Assembly (NCBI GenBank): GCA_016808115.1
Contig: JAEQBH010000651.1
Location: 1,178,001-1,242,000 of the forward strand
Direction: 5' to 3'
DNA: 64,000 nucleotides
Source of the DNA: Tetrastigma voinierianum
Taxonomy: Eukaryota > Streptophyta > Magnoliopsida > Vitales > Vitaceae
Shown here: positions 1 through 12,117 of the stretch, piece by piece
Layout: every line of letters starts with the position of its first letter
Position numbering within the stretch: the first letter of the stretch is position 1
The notes under the pieces: model-generated
Told to the model about the DNA's origin: nothing
What the model saw: only the letters and a program-made list of their open reading frames with translations
Databases searched by the model: none
Program-made: the position numbers and the translations under genes

Positions 1-195
1 GCCCTTATGCTTGGTTCCTTCTTGTTGACTTCCTTCTCACTAGGTGATTTTGGGCTGATCAATGGCTCTAGGGTGACTGGTGCAGACAACTCCCAATCAG
101 CTGTTTCATCTTGGTTTACCAGTCGATTACAATTTAGGGGGCTTTTTGGTTTCCTGCATTTTGACGGTAGCTTGACTTCGCCGGCTCCTTGGTTG

Positions 196-580
196 TCATC
201 TTCCGGCTAGCTTGTGCTTGTTACTTTCAGTGAAAATATTGAGCTCCAATGTCATGTTGCCAAATGTAAGCTGCATGACTCCATTTCGGCAATTGATTAT
301 CGCGTTGGCAGTTGCCAAAAATGGTCTTCCCAGGATAATTGGCACATGATTGGGCCTACTTGCTATTTGCTCGGTATCAAGCACTACAAAGTCTACTGGG
401 TAGTAGAATTTGTCCACCTTTACCAAGACATCCTCAACCATTCCCTTAGGAATCTTCAACAATCGGTCGGCCAATGATAGAGTAATGTTGGTAGGCTTAA
501 GCTCCCCTAAACCTAACTGCTTATATACTGAATATGGCAGTAGGTTTACATTTAAATCTAGCAGTGCTTTGTACATCTGA
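196..580 (-). pseudogene. Family-1 copy A0: gypsy aspartic protease remnant
   Basis: This is a retropepsin-like protease of an Athila-like Ty3/gypsy element, which would process the Gag polyprotein. The 126-residue open frame shows the block NLLPYSVYKQLGLGELKPTN, then VDKFYYPVDFVVLD, then ILGRPFLATANAIINCR. These are the flap and C-terminal signatures of this protease group. The catalytic-site region, D-L-G-A-S in the A2 and B copies, reads LDLNVN here, so the loop is damaged and the enzyme is probably dead. Positions 1-195 continue the same unit as the low-complexity C-terminal extension also seen beside the proteases of A1 and A2. The element runs off the left edge, so whether it carried pol or ORF3 cannot be seen. 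Confidence 0.85.
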
Positions 581-599
581 AGTCCATGGCTATTAATTT

Positions 600-2490
600 G
601 AAATTGTGGGGATCACGGATCCTTGTATTTGATGGGTCTTACTGCGGATTATGTGACTTGCTCGGTTAGGAAGGCTTTCTTTTCAATGCCTAACCCTTTC
701 TTGACTGTGCACAGGTCCTTTAAGAACTTAGCATAAGTTGGGACCTACTTAATCATGTCAAGCAGTGTAATGTTTACCTTTACTTGCCTTAGGACCTCCC
801 AAATTTTAGCTTGGTTAGGGATTTTTTTCTTGCCTCTCAGTGCTTGGGGAAATGGAGGGGGCATGTTTTTCTTCACTGGATCTTCAGTTATTACTCTTTG
901 ATTCGGCTTCCTTTTCCTTGCATCGTTGGTGTGAGCCTGCCCGGTTGCTCTATTTCTCTTCCACTCCTGAAGTGATGATAGCTTTCACTTCATCCATCCA
1001 CGAGTTCTTTGGATGAACTTTACCTCATGGACTCCTTTTAGATTTGGCGTGTTTGGGAAGGAACCTTCCTCTCTCCTGTACCTCTAGCGGGTTGTTAATT
1101 TTGTGATTGAGATCACGTAGGTTATCGATTTTACGATTAAGGTTGCTCTGAAACATCCCATTCTTTTGTTCAGTGTACTTTCTACAGTATCAATTCTTTG
1201 TGCCAATTGTACGTTGATCCCCTTTTGTTCTTCCATAAAATTGCCTACCACCTTGCTCAAATTCAATATAGCTTGTTCCACAGGGGAGGAAGATGGTGGT
1301 GGCTGTGGTTGAGATAAGGAACCAAACTGTTGTTTGGCACCAGGGGGCACATAGGCAGGGGGATTAGGTTTCCAAGAGAGATTGGGGTGATTCTTCCAAT
1401 TGGAATTGTAGGTATTACCGTATGGGGCATTAGGTTGTGGCTTGTATTGACCTACGACATTGGCATGTTCTGACATCAAATCCTTCACTGAGGGAGCATT
1501 CGGATAGTGTTCTCCCCGGGTGGACAAGGTCGATAATTGATGCATGGGTCAGTTCGTGCAAAGATTTTCTACCACGCTCGCACTTCATGGAGCCTTTTCC
1601 TTCTAGCTCTTCCACCTTCCTAGCTAGGGCTGGGATATTCTTGCTTTCATTTACATTCGAAAGTGCAAAAATTCCCTCCCCTTTGGTGGGCCGAGGCCTC
1701 ATTTTCCACTTCCCTGGGTTCGCCTATCCCAACCCTCGAAGTTTCAGCCACATAATTCAAAAATCCATACTATCCGGGTGTTCGCCGTGAAAGTCTCCTC
1801 CACACATTGTTTCCAAAAGTTGTTTCATGGCCGGAGACATACCACCATAGAAGTGGTTTACAAGCATCTAAGTGTCGAAACCATGATCTGGACAAGCACT
1901 AATGGTCTCCATGAATCTCTCCCAAAGATAGAACCTCTCGTTGTCGAGGGCGGAAAATGTGTAGATTTGTCTCTTCAAATTGTCAGGTCTTGTGGAGCAC
2001 CAAGAATTTCTTTAAAATTATGCCCGCAGCCGTCTACCTTCGATGGTTCTTGGTCTCAGTGAATTCAGTTTACATCTTGGCTTTGTCTTTGAGGGTCATA
2101 ATGGAAATGCCTTCAACTTTAAACAAATCCATGTCAATTGTTCCTTCCTTAAAGGTTATGCATACTTCCTCAAAATCCCTTATATGGGTGTATGGATTTT
2201 CATTTTCCATACCATTAAATGTGGGAAGCAAGGGCACCAGGTAGGGTCTCACTGCTACATCCTCAGCAGGAGGTATGATGCAGGAAGGAGCACTAACTCT
2301 GGGAGGGGTGTATGTGATCCTCATCGAATTGCATGCCATTGGATTCATAGGGGGTGCTTGTCGCACTTTGCTGCTCCTCAGTGTAGATCCATTTGTTCAT
2401 CAGGCACACTACCTCACAAATTCTTTGCTCAACTCGGTGTGCACTCACTTTGCAATCTACCCGATATCCTCCGTCCTGCCGCATAAACAC
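600..2490 (-). pseudogene. Family-1 copy A0: gag remnant
   Basis: This is a decayed Gag coding region of an Athila-like element, read right to left. The N-terminal part (about 2366 down to 2070) contains PTFNGMENENPYTHIRDFEE, the start of the plant retrotransposon gag domain. The middle (about 2060-1430) has remnants of the tryptophan-rich gag core. The C-terminal part (1545-1084) is proline/asparagine-rich and ends in a coiled-coil-like helix, AQRIDTVESTLNKRMG. Positions 600-1083 hold a frame-broken linker to the protease, with homology to 25000-25500 in A2 and 43560-44050 in A1. Frameshifts and stops separate the pieces. The order gag then protease on the minus strand matches the 5' LTR lying to the right. 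Confidence 0.8.
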
Positions 2491-2731
2491 CTATAAACAC
2501 AAATGAGATAAAACAAGAACAACAAAGAAATCACAAAAGGGTCAGTGTTAGCTACATAAGAACTGACTATAGAAACAAAACAGTAGTAACTGCTAAGTAA
2601 AGGAAACTTTCAGTTCAAACAAACGAAATTCAAAAAGGATTAAAAAGGTCACCAACACTTGTAATGTGGATTATAAGTACATATCAATTCATCATCCGTA
2701 GTTTGGCACCATCCCTAAGAATTTAAGGCCA
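2491..2731 (-). other. Family-1 copy A0: 5' leader and degraded primer-binding site
   Basis: This is the untranslated leader between the 5' LTR and gag. By alignment with D (28178-28200) and A2 (36867-36886), the primer-binding site should lie at about 2708-2731. Only the outer bases of the tRNA-Asp complement survive there, and the central GGCAACGGCGCC is lost. No coding sequence is evident. Confidence 0.5.
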
Positions 2732-4280
2732 TTCGATTCGTACACAAGAGGGGCTATAGGAATCAACAAAATTTGTATCCTAGGGTGTCCTAACGCCATA
2801 GCGAGGCTACCGCAAGATAATGTCTAGGGCCGAACACTAGGGATGGGTTTTCCTCGTGAAATGAGAAGTGCAAATGGAGTTGAAATGGTATTTCTTTTTG
2901 ATTTGGGCTTTGTTCAAAACAATGGGTCAAGATGGTTGTGAACCGTGATATAAATTAAAGGAAAATTTAGAAAAGAAGACTCCTTTGAAGTCTGGTCACC
3001 GGATTGGATTTTAAGGTGTATTCATGTCTCGTCAGTTTCCTCTCGCTGGGGATATAATGACTCTTATTGTCATTTCCCAAATCGACCTTGATTTGGCACT
3101 AAACCTAAACCCTAAATTACCTCATGAGATATGGCATCTCGTTGAGTATCTGTCCCTAATAAGTAGTATATACCCCAAAGAGGCAACTCACGACAACTAA
3201 TAGGAGAGACAACTAAGTGGGATGACAAAGTGATCTAAGATCAAGCAACCACTCGTGAATTCACAAAGCTTGCCAAATACACATTACGAGGTCGATCTAG
3301 GAGGTTTCAACTAGGGTGAGATGCAAGGAGCTTAAATGCTCAGATGCAAGTAGATAAAATGAGAGGGCATGAAAACTTACCTCCAAACCTCCACCAGTGA
3401 CCCTCCTCTTCAAGGAAAGGGGGCTTTAGCCAAGCATACCTTGGTTTGTCATCACCAAGGTATGTTTGGTTGTCGAGAAAATGAAAGAAAATGAAAGAAA
3501 ATGAAGAGAGAAGAAGAGAAGCGGGAGAACTGGAAAAGCAAAACATCAGAATCAAAAGATCGATTGAGACTCCCCTGCTTGATACAATGCAAAGGCTTAT
3601 GGCTCTTACAAATGTGTGAAATACCAAAATTACCTAAAATACATGATTACAATAGGGACAAAATGGGAATTATACAAAACGAGGTCGTTTGGAACCAAAA
3701 CACAGGGAGAGGATTTTCGCTATGCAGTGAATTTCACTATCATAGCGAAAATTTCACTATGATAGCGAAATTTCGCTATCATAGCGAAAATACAAGGCAT
3801 AGCTCAAAATTTCGCTATGCACAGTAACTTTCGCTATGATAGCGAAATTTCGCTAGCTTAGCGAAAAACTGTGCATAGCGAAATTTTCGCAGGGATTGCG
3901 AAATTTTCGCTATGGTTGCGAAATTTTTGCAATCCTTGCGAAATTTTCGCAATGCATACCGAAAAATCCTGCAACCCTGCCTTGCCTTCTGCATTGCCTC
4001 CTGCATCCATTTCAGCCTCCATTTCTTCAGTTCCACTTGACATTTCTTCAACTCGGCTTGATGCAATCGCCGAGAATTCATACGAACTTGGCATATGGCT
4101 TTGAACTCGGCTTGGATTCATCGTGTTTAGCCTGCAAAACTACCAAAACACCTACAAAATGCTGTTAGTAACACAATAGGGACATCAATATGCCAATAAT
4201 ATTTTGGAATGATTAGTTCTAAAAATGCCTAAAACCTACGATGAATAGGCCTCAAAAGAGCACTTTTTAAGCACTAATCA
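2732..4280 (-). repeat. Family-1 LTR L1 (5' LTR of copy A0)
   Basis: This long terminal repeat is in minus orientation. On the plus strand it ends in GCACTAATCA, the complement of the LTR start seen in the solo copies. Its left edge (ATTCGATTCGTAC) matches the 3' end of the other family-1 LTRs. The sequence to the right of 4280 is not the polypurine-tract/3' UTR sequence that flanks the 3' LTRs, and gag lies to its left, so this is the 5' LTR. Positions 3720-3960 hold the family's array of TTTCGCTA/TAGCGAAA palindromes. A pyrimidine/purine stretch and the coordinates of the R region are similar to other copies. Length is about 1.55 kb, against 1.60 kb for the two solo LTRs. Confidence 0.85.
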
Positions 4281-4469
4281 GCGCTATTCTAGCCGCCACC
4301 CAATCACCTCGTATGCCGATATTGTGAACTTCTAGCACGTGAATTATGCTACTCAAAATTCAAATGTTTACAACAGAGAAAAAGCTAAGGATCGACAAAG
4401 CAGTAATTACATCCGGGATGACCTCTCACGTTTAGAAGAGGAGCCGATATGATCATCGAAGATAAAATT

Positions 4470-5640
4470 TAAGGTGAGCAAAGATTTTATAGGAATGTCA
4501 TGCATCACTATATGGAGGACATTTTACAGGAGACAAAACAACCCACAAAATTCTCCAGTCTGGATTTTATTGGCCTACTATTTTCAAGGACTGTTTTGAA
4601 TGGGTGAAGCTGTGTGATCAATGCCAAAGAATGGGAAATATTAGCAAAAGGCATGAAATGCCCTTGCAAGGTATCCTAGTGGTGCAACTATTTTATGTAT
4701 GGGGAATAGATTTTATGGGGCCTTTTCCAGCTTCATTTGGAAATATATACATACTCTTAACTGTAGATTATGTATCCAAATGGGTTGAGGCAACAACTTG
4801 TCCCAAAAATGATGCTAACACAATTGTGGGATTTTTACAAAGAAATATCTCACGCATTTGGGACACCCGTAATCATAATCGTTGATGGAGGAAGTCATCA
4901 GCAAATAAGGTGTTTGACAAACTCATGGGTAGATATGGTATCAAACACATTAGCGAGCTCGCTTATCATTCTCAAACAAATGGGCAAGCTGAAATTTCCA
5001 ACAGGGAGATAAAGAAAATTCTTGAAAAGACTGTAAGCTCCATCATAAGAGATTGGTCTCTGAAACTTGATGATGCACTTTGGGCATACATGACGCTTAA
5101 AACTCCCATCGGAATGTCCCCAGGCTTGTCTTGGAAACCTTTGCCACCTTCCTCTCGAGATGTAATATAAAGCCATGTGGGCCATCAAGAAGCTAAATTT
5201 GATTTCAAAGCTACAAAGAAGAGAGGCTACTCCAGCTAAAATGAATTGAAGAGTTGGAGGAATGAAGCCTATGATAGTACCAGACCCATAAGGATAAAAA
5301 ACAAAAATGGCATGATCAAAGGATTTTGAGGAGAGAATTTAAAGTGGGGAGATCAAGTCCTCGTTGTTTAACCTGCACTGTCCTCTTTCTAGGAAAGCTT
5401 AAATCAACGGAGTGGACCCAGTACAGTAGCGCCAAGTACAACCTTCGGGCAGTTGACACCGAGAACCAAGAATCAAGAGGAATTCAAAGTTAATGGTCGA
5501 GATTAAAGCACTACCCTGAGGAATGCAATGGAAGAATGACTCTGCTCGAATGAGAAAATTTGAAGAAACAGAAATATAGTAGCAGCAAGTCCAGCTAAAG
5601 ACTAAAAATTGAGCAGCTTTGTGGAAGGCAATCCACATCA
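4470..5640 (+). pseudogene. Athila-type integrase remnant
   Basis: This is a plus-strand fragment of a Ty3/gypsy integrase, which would join element cDNA to the host genome. A zinc-finger remnant has CDQCQRMGNISKRHEMP at about 4610-4665. The first catalytic aspartate lies in WGIDFMGPFP near 4707, followed by VDYVSKWVEA. After a frameshift the catalytic core resumes with AYHSQTNGQAEISNREIK and DALWAYMTLKTPIGMSP (4910-5170), and a decayed C-terminal domain continues to about 5420. The sequence between 5420 and 5640 holds only short open stretches. RT and RNase H of this element are absent to the left, where A0's LTR abuts it. It is a truncated remnant without its own LTRs in view. Confidence 0.8.
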
Positions 5641-6652
5641 GTTTGTTTTAAGTTTTCCCCTTATTCTTTGATCCATAATCAACCCACAGAAATATCCGTG
5701 GATGTCGCATAACCCAACACCACATCGTTGAGTCCCATGATAAAAACCCATGATTTAACATAAAATGTTATTATACAATAACCCATAAGAGTTTAATTAC
5801 AACTCTATTACATTTTTTACATGCTTGAACTAGTTTGTTCCAAACATTTAATTTACAAAAATTCTTCCACAAGCCACATGTCGACTTTCTTCATACTTGC
5901 AATCCTGGATAAGAGCCGCCCATCGATGCTTGCCCCACACCTGAAATGTTTTTCCCATATAGGGTGAGTACTGAAATGTTTTTCCCATATAGGATGAGCC
6001 ACACCTAGTAGAGTAAAATTCATGCAAAGGCTACATGCATAAAATTCCTACATGTAAAATTCCTACATGCAATGCTTACAATTAACAATTCACAATACCA
6101 AGCTATGACACTGGTATTTGATATACAAGCCCTAGGTAATCATCTACCTATGCTCTGATACCATTCTGTGTTGGTATCATATCTCATCAAGCCCTAGGTT
6201 ATAGTATACCTATGCTTTGATGCCAAATTGTGCTATGGAATGAGGTAAGATTCATCCATGCATCATACACTGAGTCTTTATTGACTCTCACCACACAATG
6301 TAATGCCAATATTTACCTTTGGCAATTCACATTATCAATAACAATTCCAAATAGAATGTGCAATTCTAGATTGGAATCATACGTGCCATGCTATGGAATA
6401 AGGCGAGACTCATCCATGTACCAAACATCGAGTCTTTACCAACTCCCACCACACAATGCAATGCCAATGTGTGATATAAATCCATGCCATGAAATGAAAT
6501 GAAGACTCACTCATGTACCATGCCCAGAGTCCTTACCGACTCCCTCCACCCAACGCGATCCCAATGTGTGAAAAATCTGTCATTGATGGATTACATCCAA
6601 TGACCATTTTCAAAACAAAAGTCTTTTGTTTATAAACCAAAACTTGTTGGAT
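5641..6652. repeat. Degraded LTR-like region with initiator-Met primer motif and tandem repeats
   Basis: No gene is seen here. At 6152-6163 the plus strand reads GCTCTGATACCA, the complement of the plant initiator-tRNA-Met primer site TGGTATCAGAGC, so this is probably remnant LTR/leader sequence of another LTR element. A short direct duplication of CTGAAATGTTTTTCCCATAT occurs at about 5941 and 5971. Positions about 6228-6570 hold three diverged tandem copies of a unit of roughly 130 bp around 'ATGCTATGGAAT..GAGTCTTTACC..ACTCCCACC'. Family assignment is uncertain; it resembles chromovirus-type LTR sequence. Confidence 0.45.
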
Positions 6653-7325
6653 TGATTCGTGCCACGGTAGGGTGATCCGGAATCAACAAAATTTGTTTCC
6701 TATTTTTCTCCCACGCCGTAGTCGGGCCACCGCAAAGATAAATGGTCTAGGGTCGAACACTTGACGGGTTTTCATCCCACAAATGATTCGTATCATGTTT
6801 GAAAATGGTGAGACTTTTGTTTGGATTTTCGGATTTGCATTAAAAAGTGTTGGAGTTGGTGTCACTGGGCTAACTGAAATAGCTTAAAATGAAATATGAA
6901 ATGGTAACTCATACTGGGTCACTAGCCTGATAAAATAGGTTATTAAGATGTCCTCGGGTTATTTCCTCGCATTAGGGCAAATGACATATAGTCAAGGCCA
7001 AAACCGGATCTTTGTTTAGCTATAAACCTAACCCTAAAAACACTCCTATTTGAGCCCAATCATATACTGAGCATTCAATGTTCCAATCAGTTAGAAAACC
7101 TAGCATTTAACCTCATTTCAATGGCTCGTAAATGACATCTAAAGAATGTCAGTGCATCTACCTTTAAGAATGCACTGAACTCTAAAGCATGACAAGTATT
7201 AACCAAAGGAAAGACATTAAATAGCATTAAACCCTAGTTTGAAAAGTTTGGAGCCATAAATGCAAAGACTGCTTCATTTAAAGCACGAGGACACCGCTCA
7301 AACCACCAACAACTGCTAAGAATCG
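6653..7325 (-). repeat. A1 3' LTR, part 1
   Basis: This is the 3' portion of a minus-strand family-1 LTR, starting TGATTCGTGCCACGG as in the solo LTR at 55775. It includes the conserved block beginning AATCAACAAAATTTGT. Homology to other copies continues to about 7320, then a second LTR start (GATTCGCACG) interrupts it. The missing remainder is found at 38502-39330. The two parts together total about 1.5 kb, close to the family length. Confidence 0.75.
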
Positions 7326-8657
7326 AGATTCGCACGATAGGTGAGCGAATCAACAAAATTTGTTTCCTATAGCCTTCCCATCAGCTGTAGTCAAGCTACC
7401 GCAAAGATAGTGGTCTAGGTCGAACACGGGATGAGTTTTCATCTATGAATGACTCGTGATCGTTAAGAAATGGTGAGGCTTTTAATTTGGATTTTTGGAT
7501 TTGTTTCAAAACAAAGGGAAGTTGCTCTGATGTCGACACTGTAAAACTGGAAGTGAAGTGTGAAAGGTAACTCAAGGTTTAGGTCAGCCAGCTTGACAAC
7601 ATGGGGGTAACAAGTGTCCCTCGTTTTATCTCGCATCATGGCAAGCAACCTATAGTCCAAGCCATAACCGGATCTTTGCTTAACTAGAAAACCTAACTCC
7701 TAGAAATTATTCGCCAACACAGCAACATGCATTCACAAATTTCTTTCTGCACTTTAAAACCCTATCACTCAACCTCATTTCAGTGGCTCGTAAAGGCCAT
7801 CTAAAGAATAACAGTGCATCTAACAATAAGTATGCACTGTACCCTAAAGCATGTAAGTAATGACATTAAATGATATTCAACCCTAATTTGAAAAGCTGGG
7901 AGCCATAAATACAAAGACTCAGAGCATTTAGAAACATGAGGACAACCCGCAACCGCCCAAACCAAGCTTCTTCAGCAACCCTCCTCTTCAAAGTTATGAG
8001 ACTTAGAAGCCAAGATCTCTTGAGTCATTATCCTCAAGAGGGTGTTTGGTAGCCCAGAAAAAATGAAAGAGTTATGGTGAGAAGAGAGAAAAGAAACCTA
8101 AACTCGAAAGCCGCGAGATATTTACATAATCTAAAAGTCACAAAAGATTGCTTAGGGTTACAAAAATGATGGGGGCTTATATAGGCCACCCAATGTGTGA
8201 AACTACAAGAAAGCCTAATATATTGGCTCATACAAGGGACAAGGAGGTAATACACCAAAACGGGGTCGTTTGGCATTAATTACAATAAATTTAATGTATA
8301 GGAATTTCATAGGGTAGTAAATTTCGCTTAGCCTAGCGAAATTTTGCTAGCCTAGCGAATTATTACTGCAGATAGCTTAAAATGGGAATTTTCGCTTTAT
8401 GCATTTGAATTTCGCTTAGCCAGCGAAATTTCATGGCCTAGCTAAAATTTTGAGAGATAATAAACGGAGAGAATTTGCGAAAGACAAAATGATTTTCGCT
8501 ATATAAATAAATTTGGCTAGCCTAGCGAATTTTAATTTCGCTTAGGATTTGCAAATCTCGCTATGGTCAGTGAAATTTTCGCAATCCCAGCGAAATTTTC
8601 CCAATCATAGCGAAATTTCCTGGAATTGTTGTTCTTCACTCCGCTTTCATTTACCGG
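7326..8657 (-). repeat. A2 3' LTR, part 1
   Basis: This is a minus-strand family-1 LTR, with its conserved 3' end at 7326-7500. A TATA-like block lies near 8172-8186 on the minus strand (GGGGGCTTATATAGGCC region). Palindromic TTTCGCTA/TAGCGAAA motifs occur at about 8320-8630. Homology to the intact copy at 36889-38501 stops near 8650, where the LTR of element B begins. Confidence 0.8.
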
Positions 8658-10082
8658 CGAATACACACCGAGTGATAATTATAACTAATCTAACATATTT
8701 AAATCACAATGTACTCACATTTGGCATAAGAACAGTACTTCTAATCTCTTCTGTTTTTAGATTTGTGCGTGTCTTTTCAGTTTAAAACGTAAGTGCACAA
8801 GGATAAGCTCGTGAAGCCAATATGAAGCAATGTGGATGTGGGTGAGAAATTACCTAGTTTCGAACCCCTGGGCCAAGCAAGGAAAGCACCAGAGATTGGG
8901 GTCCTACCGTAGAACTCAAGTCCTACCCAGAACTTGGCCGGAAATTTGCAGCGGGACAAGTCCTACCAGAGAACTTCCGGTCCTACCCCAGAGAACTTGC
9001 CGGAAAAATTGGCAAGTAGCGTCCTGCTGGTATAACTTAAAGTCCTACCTAGAACTTTATGGAATATGGAATTGTCCAAGAATCTATCTCAGACGTGAGG
9101 GCACTTTCGTAGTTTAACCAAAAATGGGAAAATCACTGAGGCTATAAAAGGAGGAGGACACAAGTATTAGAGGATCCCTTGGAGTCTTTTTTAGTTTTCG
9201 AAGTTTTGAGTTCTTCACTTCTGTGGTTTAGGCTCTTAAGAGTTTTCTCCATTTTTCGAGAGTGGTACTTTGTAGATCCGTATTTGCATTTCCATTCTTT
9301 AGAAGTTTCGGATTCAAGAGTTTGTAATCTTTCAAAGATCAATATTTATTCCGCTTTAAATCTTAGCATTCCATATTTTCTATTCTCGCTTACAAGTCAA
9401 TTCTCTGAGCTCGCAAGGTAATCGCTTTTTATGTTTAATCATTCTTCATCTTTAATTGTTCATACAAGTTTTATGGAGTTCTAAACCCCTATCGGCTGGA
9501 TCATACGGGGAAACTCACCCGATCAAGGTAAAATCCCTCACCTCTCTTGATTCTTTCAATGGATTGTGTAATATCGATCACTTGTGTAGAAAGGTTTTAA
9601 ATCCTTAGTTGACAAATTCTCGACAACGTGTTAACGAGATATTCCTACACGCCAGGCTTGATCATAATGCCAACTAAGGGTTCATTTTAATTGAGAACAA
9701 GTGTTTAGTATTACTTGATCATCTCTATTTTCCAAAAGCATTTAAAGATAAATCCTCCATCGAAGACCATTTATCAATGGTTCCTAGATGAGTTTATAAA
9801 ATAAGAGGTGGGACTTACCTGATCAGAAGTGAGTGGAACCCTAAAAATCCTAGCAATTGTCTTTCTATTTAAAACATTCAAACCAATCAACCATTCAATC
9901 AAACAACACAACGCTACGCTTTTCTTTAAATCATACTTTTAGCGGAGAATAATTTCCTATTGATCAACCGAACTGCACCACTTCGTGGAGATGACCTCGT
10001 GGATTCCTACAGATACAATGCTGGGACGACTATAATACCTTGCATGCGCCGGGAATGTAATTAGCATACTAATCAGACGGCA
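8658..10082 (+). repeat. Element B 5' LTR
   Basis: This LTR is repeated at 19040-20491 over its full length with many small indels. The 3' copy starts TGAATACACA; the 5' copy reads CGAATACACA, so the terminal TG has changed to CG. Both copies end in CA. Positions 8901-9060 carry an array of GTCCTACC/GGTAGAAC-type near-palindromes. A TATA box follows at 9143, then CT-rich 5' leader-like sequence. Confidence 0.85.
9143..9150 (+). promoter_or_regulatory. TATA box of element B LTR promoter
   Basis: TATAAAAG lies about 80 bp downstream of the LTR's palindrome array and is followed by a GGAGGAGGACACAAG block. The 3' LTR has the equivalent TATAAAGG at 19563. This is the expected position for the RNA polymerase II core promoter that sets the start of R. 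Confidence 0.6.
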
Positions 10083-10086
10083 TTTT

Positions 10087-10104
10087 TGGCGCCGTTGCCG
10101 GGAG
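10087..10104 (+). promoter_or_regulatory. Element B primer-binding site (tRNA-Asp type)
   Basis: TGGCGCCGTTGCCGGGAG lies four bases after the LTR end. It is complementary to the 3' end of plant tRNA-Asp (…CCCGGCAACGGCGCCA), the primer used by Athila and several other plant gypsy lineages. It fixes the 3' edge of the 5' LTR and the plus orientation of the element. Confidence 0.85.
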
Positions 10105-10324
10105 CATGATCAACCGTTGATCTCGAAGAGAGTTAGAGGTAATTTGCAATTACTGTAAATCCGCACGTTTCTCCATTTTTCTTTATTTTGTTTTGTTTTT
10201 TGTCGAGAAATCTCAAGTAAGTGTTTCGATGCAGGTGTAGTATGTCAACTGGGCTCGCAACGAGAAACACCGATTAGTCAGAACTGTATCCCCTAGAAAC
10301 CTTGAGAAATCCATTATAAGCCAA

Positions 10325-12100
10325 GTGTCTCAAGATAACATTTTACCTCCAATGGATAATCCTGAGAATCGCATGACTCTATGGCCTCCAACACGGGGCC
10401 ATGCTACGCTCCCAATAAACCCAGTGATAGGAGGAGGAAATGGTAACCTTCAGCACAATCAATATAGAGTTCCTCCTGCTCCTTTGCCCAATGTAGAAAG
10501 AACCCTTCGAGAAATTCTGCAACCTCTGAGGACCACCACAAATTCTTGTATTCGGGCCTCCCCGATGAGGCCAACTAATTCCCGATGAAGTCGGAAATGA
10601 TCCGCCTTTCTAATTCGTATACCAAGGGTTCGACCGAGAATCCTTACCATTCATGAGGGATTTTGAGGATGTCTCAGCGGCATTCCTCTCCACCCCATTT
10701 CCTCTCCACATTATTATCCGTTTGGTCTTATTTTTCTTTAAAGGAGAAAGCCAAAATCTGGTTCCATTCCCTTGCACCTAATTCGATCTTTACATGGGAA
10801 AACATGCGGAATGAATTCCTCAATAAATTTTTCCCTCCTGCACGTACTAATGCCCTCATGCGAGCAATCTCGTAACTCTTCAAAAAATGAACCCTTTGGC
10901 AGCGGTATGGAAAGATATATGATCTCCTCCATGCTATCTCATCATGGGTTGGATGTTGACAAATTTGTGCATACTTTCATCAAGGATTATCTTTAGGTAA
11001 TAAATAAAAGACATCCAAAACGACAAGCAGGCAGGAGAATTTACGAAAATAATAATGTGGAGGCAATCCAACTTTTGACACTATAGCAGAGAACGCTCGA
11101 ACTTGGGAGACAAACACTTCTTTAGACACTGCTAAAGTGCATAGCACACCTGCTGGTGGTGGAATCCACCACCTAAGAGAGAATGATGAGTTGCAGGCCA
11201 AGATCACACTCGACAAGGAAATTGTAGGCCATGTGAGACGAAGAGAGTGAACGAGGCAACTAGTGTACCTCAAACACCGACATACCCACTGACCTAGAGG
11301 GAGGAACTATGCATTATATGACCCTACACACTAATTACTAACTCCTAATCTTCCTGCTAAGGGAGCCATTCAAATTGAACAAGCCAACGCCTCTAACTAC
11401 CAAAGGAAACCTTCAACTCCCCATACCGAAACATACAACTCGGGTTGGGGTAAGCATCCCACTTTAGTCGGAGAAATGAGGAGGACCACCTAACCCGCCA
11501 AACAACCAAGGCCCTCACTATCCAAACCAAAGATTTCACAATTCAATTCCATTCCTCCATTTCAGAATCAAGGCCCCTAAGGATTTAAAGGAAATTCCAA
11601 TCAAGGTCATCATCCACCGAACCAAGGGAATCAAAACTCACAGCCTTACCAACCTCCACATAAGAGAAGTATGGAGGACATAGGTCGCGATGGGCCAGAT
11701 AAACCTGGAAGAGAAACTACAAACACAGACTCCGAACCGTCAATGATGTGAGATCCCGTATAACCAAGTTAACCTCATCTATAGGTAACTTTAACAAGAA
11801 AAGGGAAACTTCCATCACAACTCATCCAAAACCCACAAGGTCAAAACAAAGGTGGGAAGTTTAGTTCCAGTGAGGGTACCTTGAGCATTGTAAGGCTGGG
11901 CTACTACTCCTTCGGAGTGGTAAGGTAGTCGACAAAATCCATTCCAACCAAGGAACCATCACAAGAGTCTCATAGTGAATTAGCTAGAGAGGATGAAAAT
12001 CAGACACACCTCTAAGGTCCCTAATACAAATGACAAAGATAAGCAACCGCAGGAAGATAAGTCTAACCATATCCCTCCAAATTTCCATACCCTCATAGGC
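10325..12100 (+). pseudogene. Element B gag remnant
   Basis: This is a decayed Athila-type Gag (capsid/nucleocapsid precursor). The first open stretch (10325-10588) has a proline-rich N-terminus. The capsid core is recognisable at 10738-10875 with KEKAKIWFHSLAPNSIFTWE followed by NEFLNKFFPPARTNALMRAI, a conserved block of plant gypsy Gag. After it, 11000-12060 retains only broken fragments, including an asparagine/proline/glutamine-rich nucleocapsid-like stretch near 11400-11650. I did not see an intact zinc knuckle. Multiple stops and frameshifts make it non-functional. Confidence 0.75.
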
Positions 12101-12117
12101 TAAGAGCACCAAAGAAA

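Noticed and set aside
4604..5170. Intact integrase gene
   Set aside because: The motifs are clear, but a frameshift near 4885-4910 and loss of all upstream pol make it a fragment.
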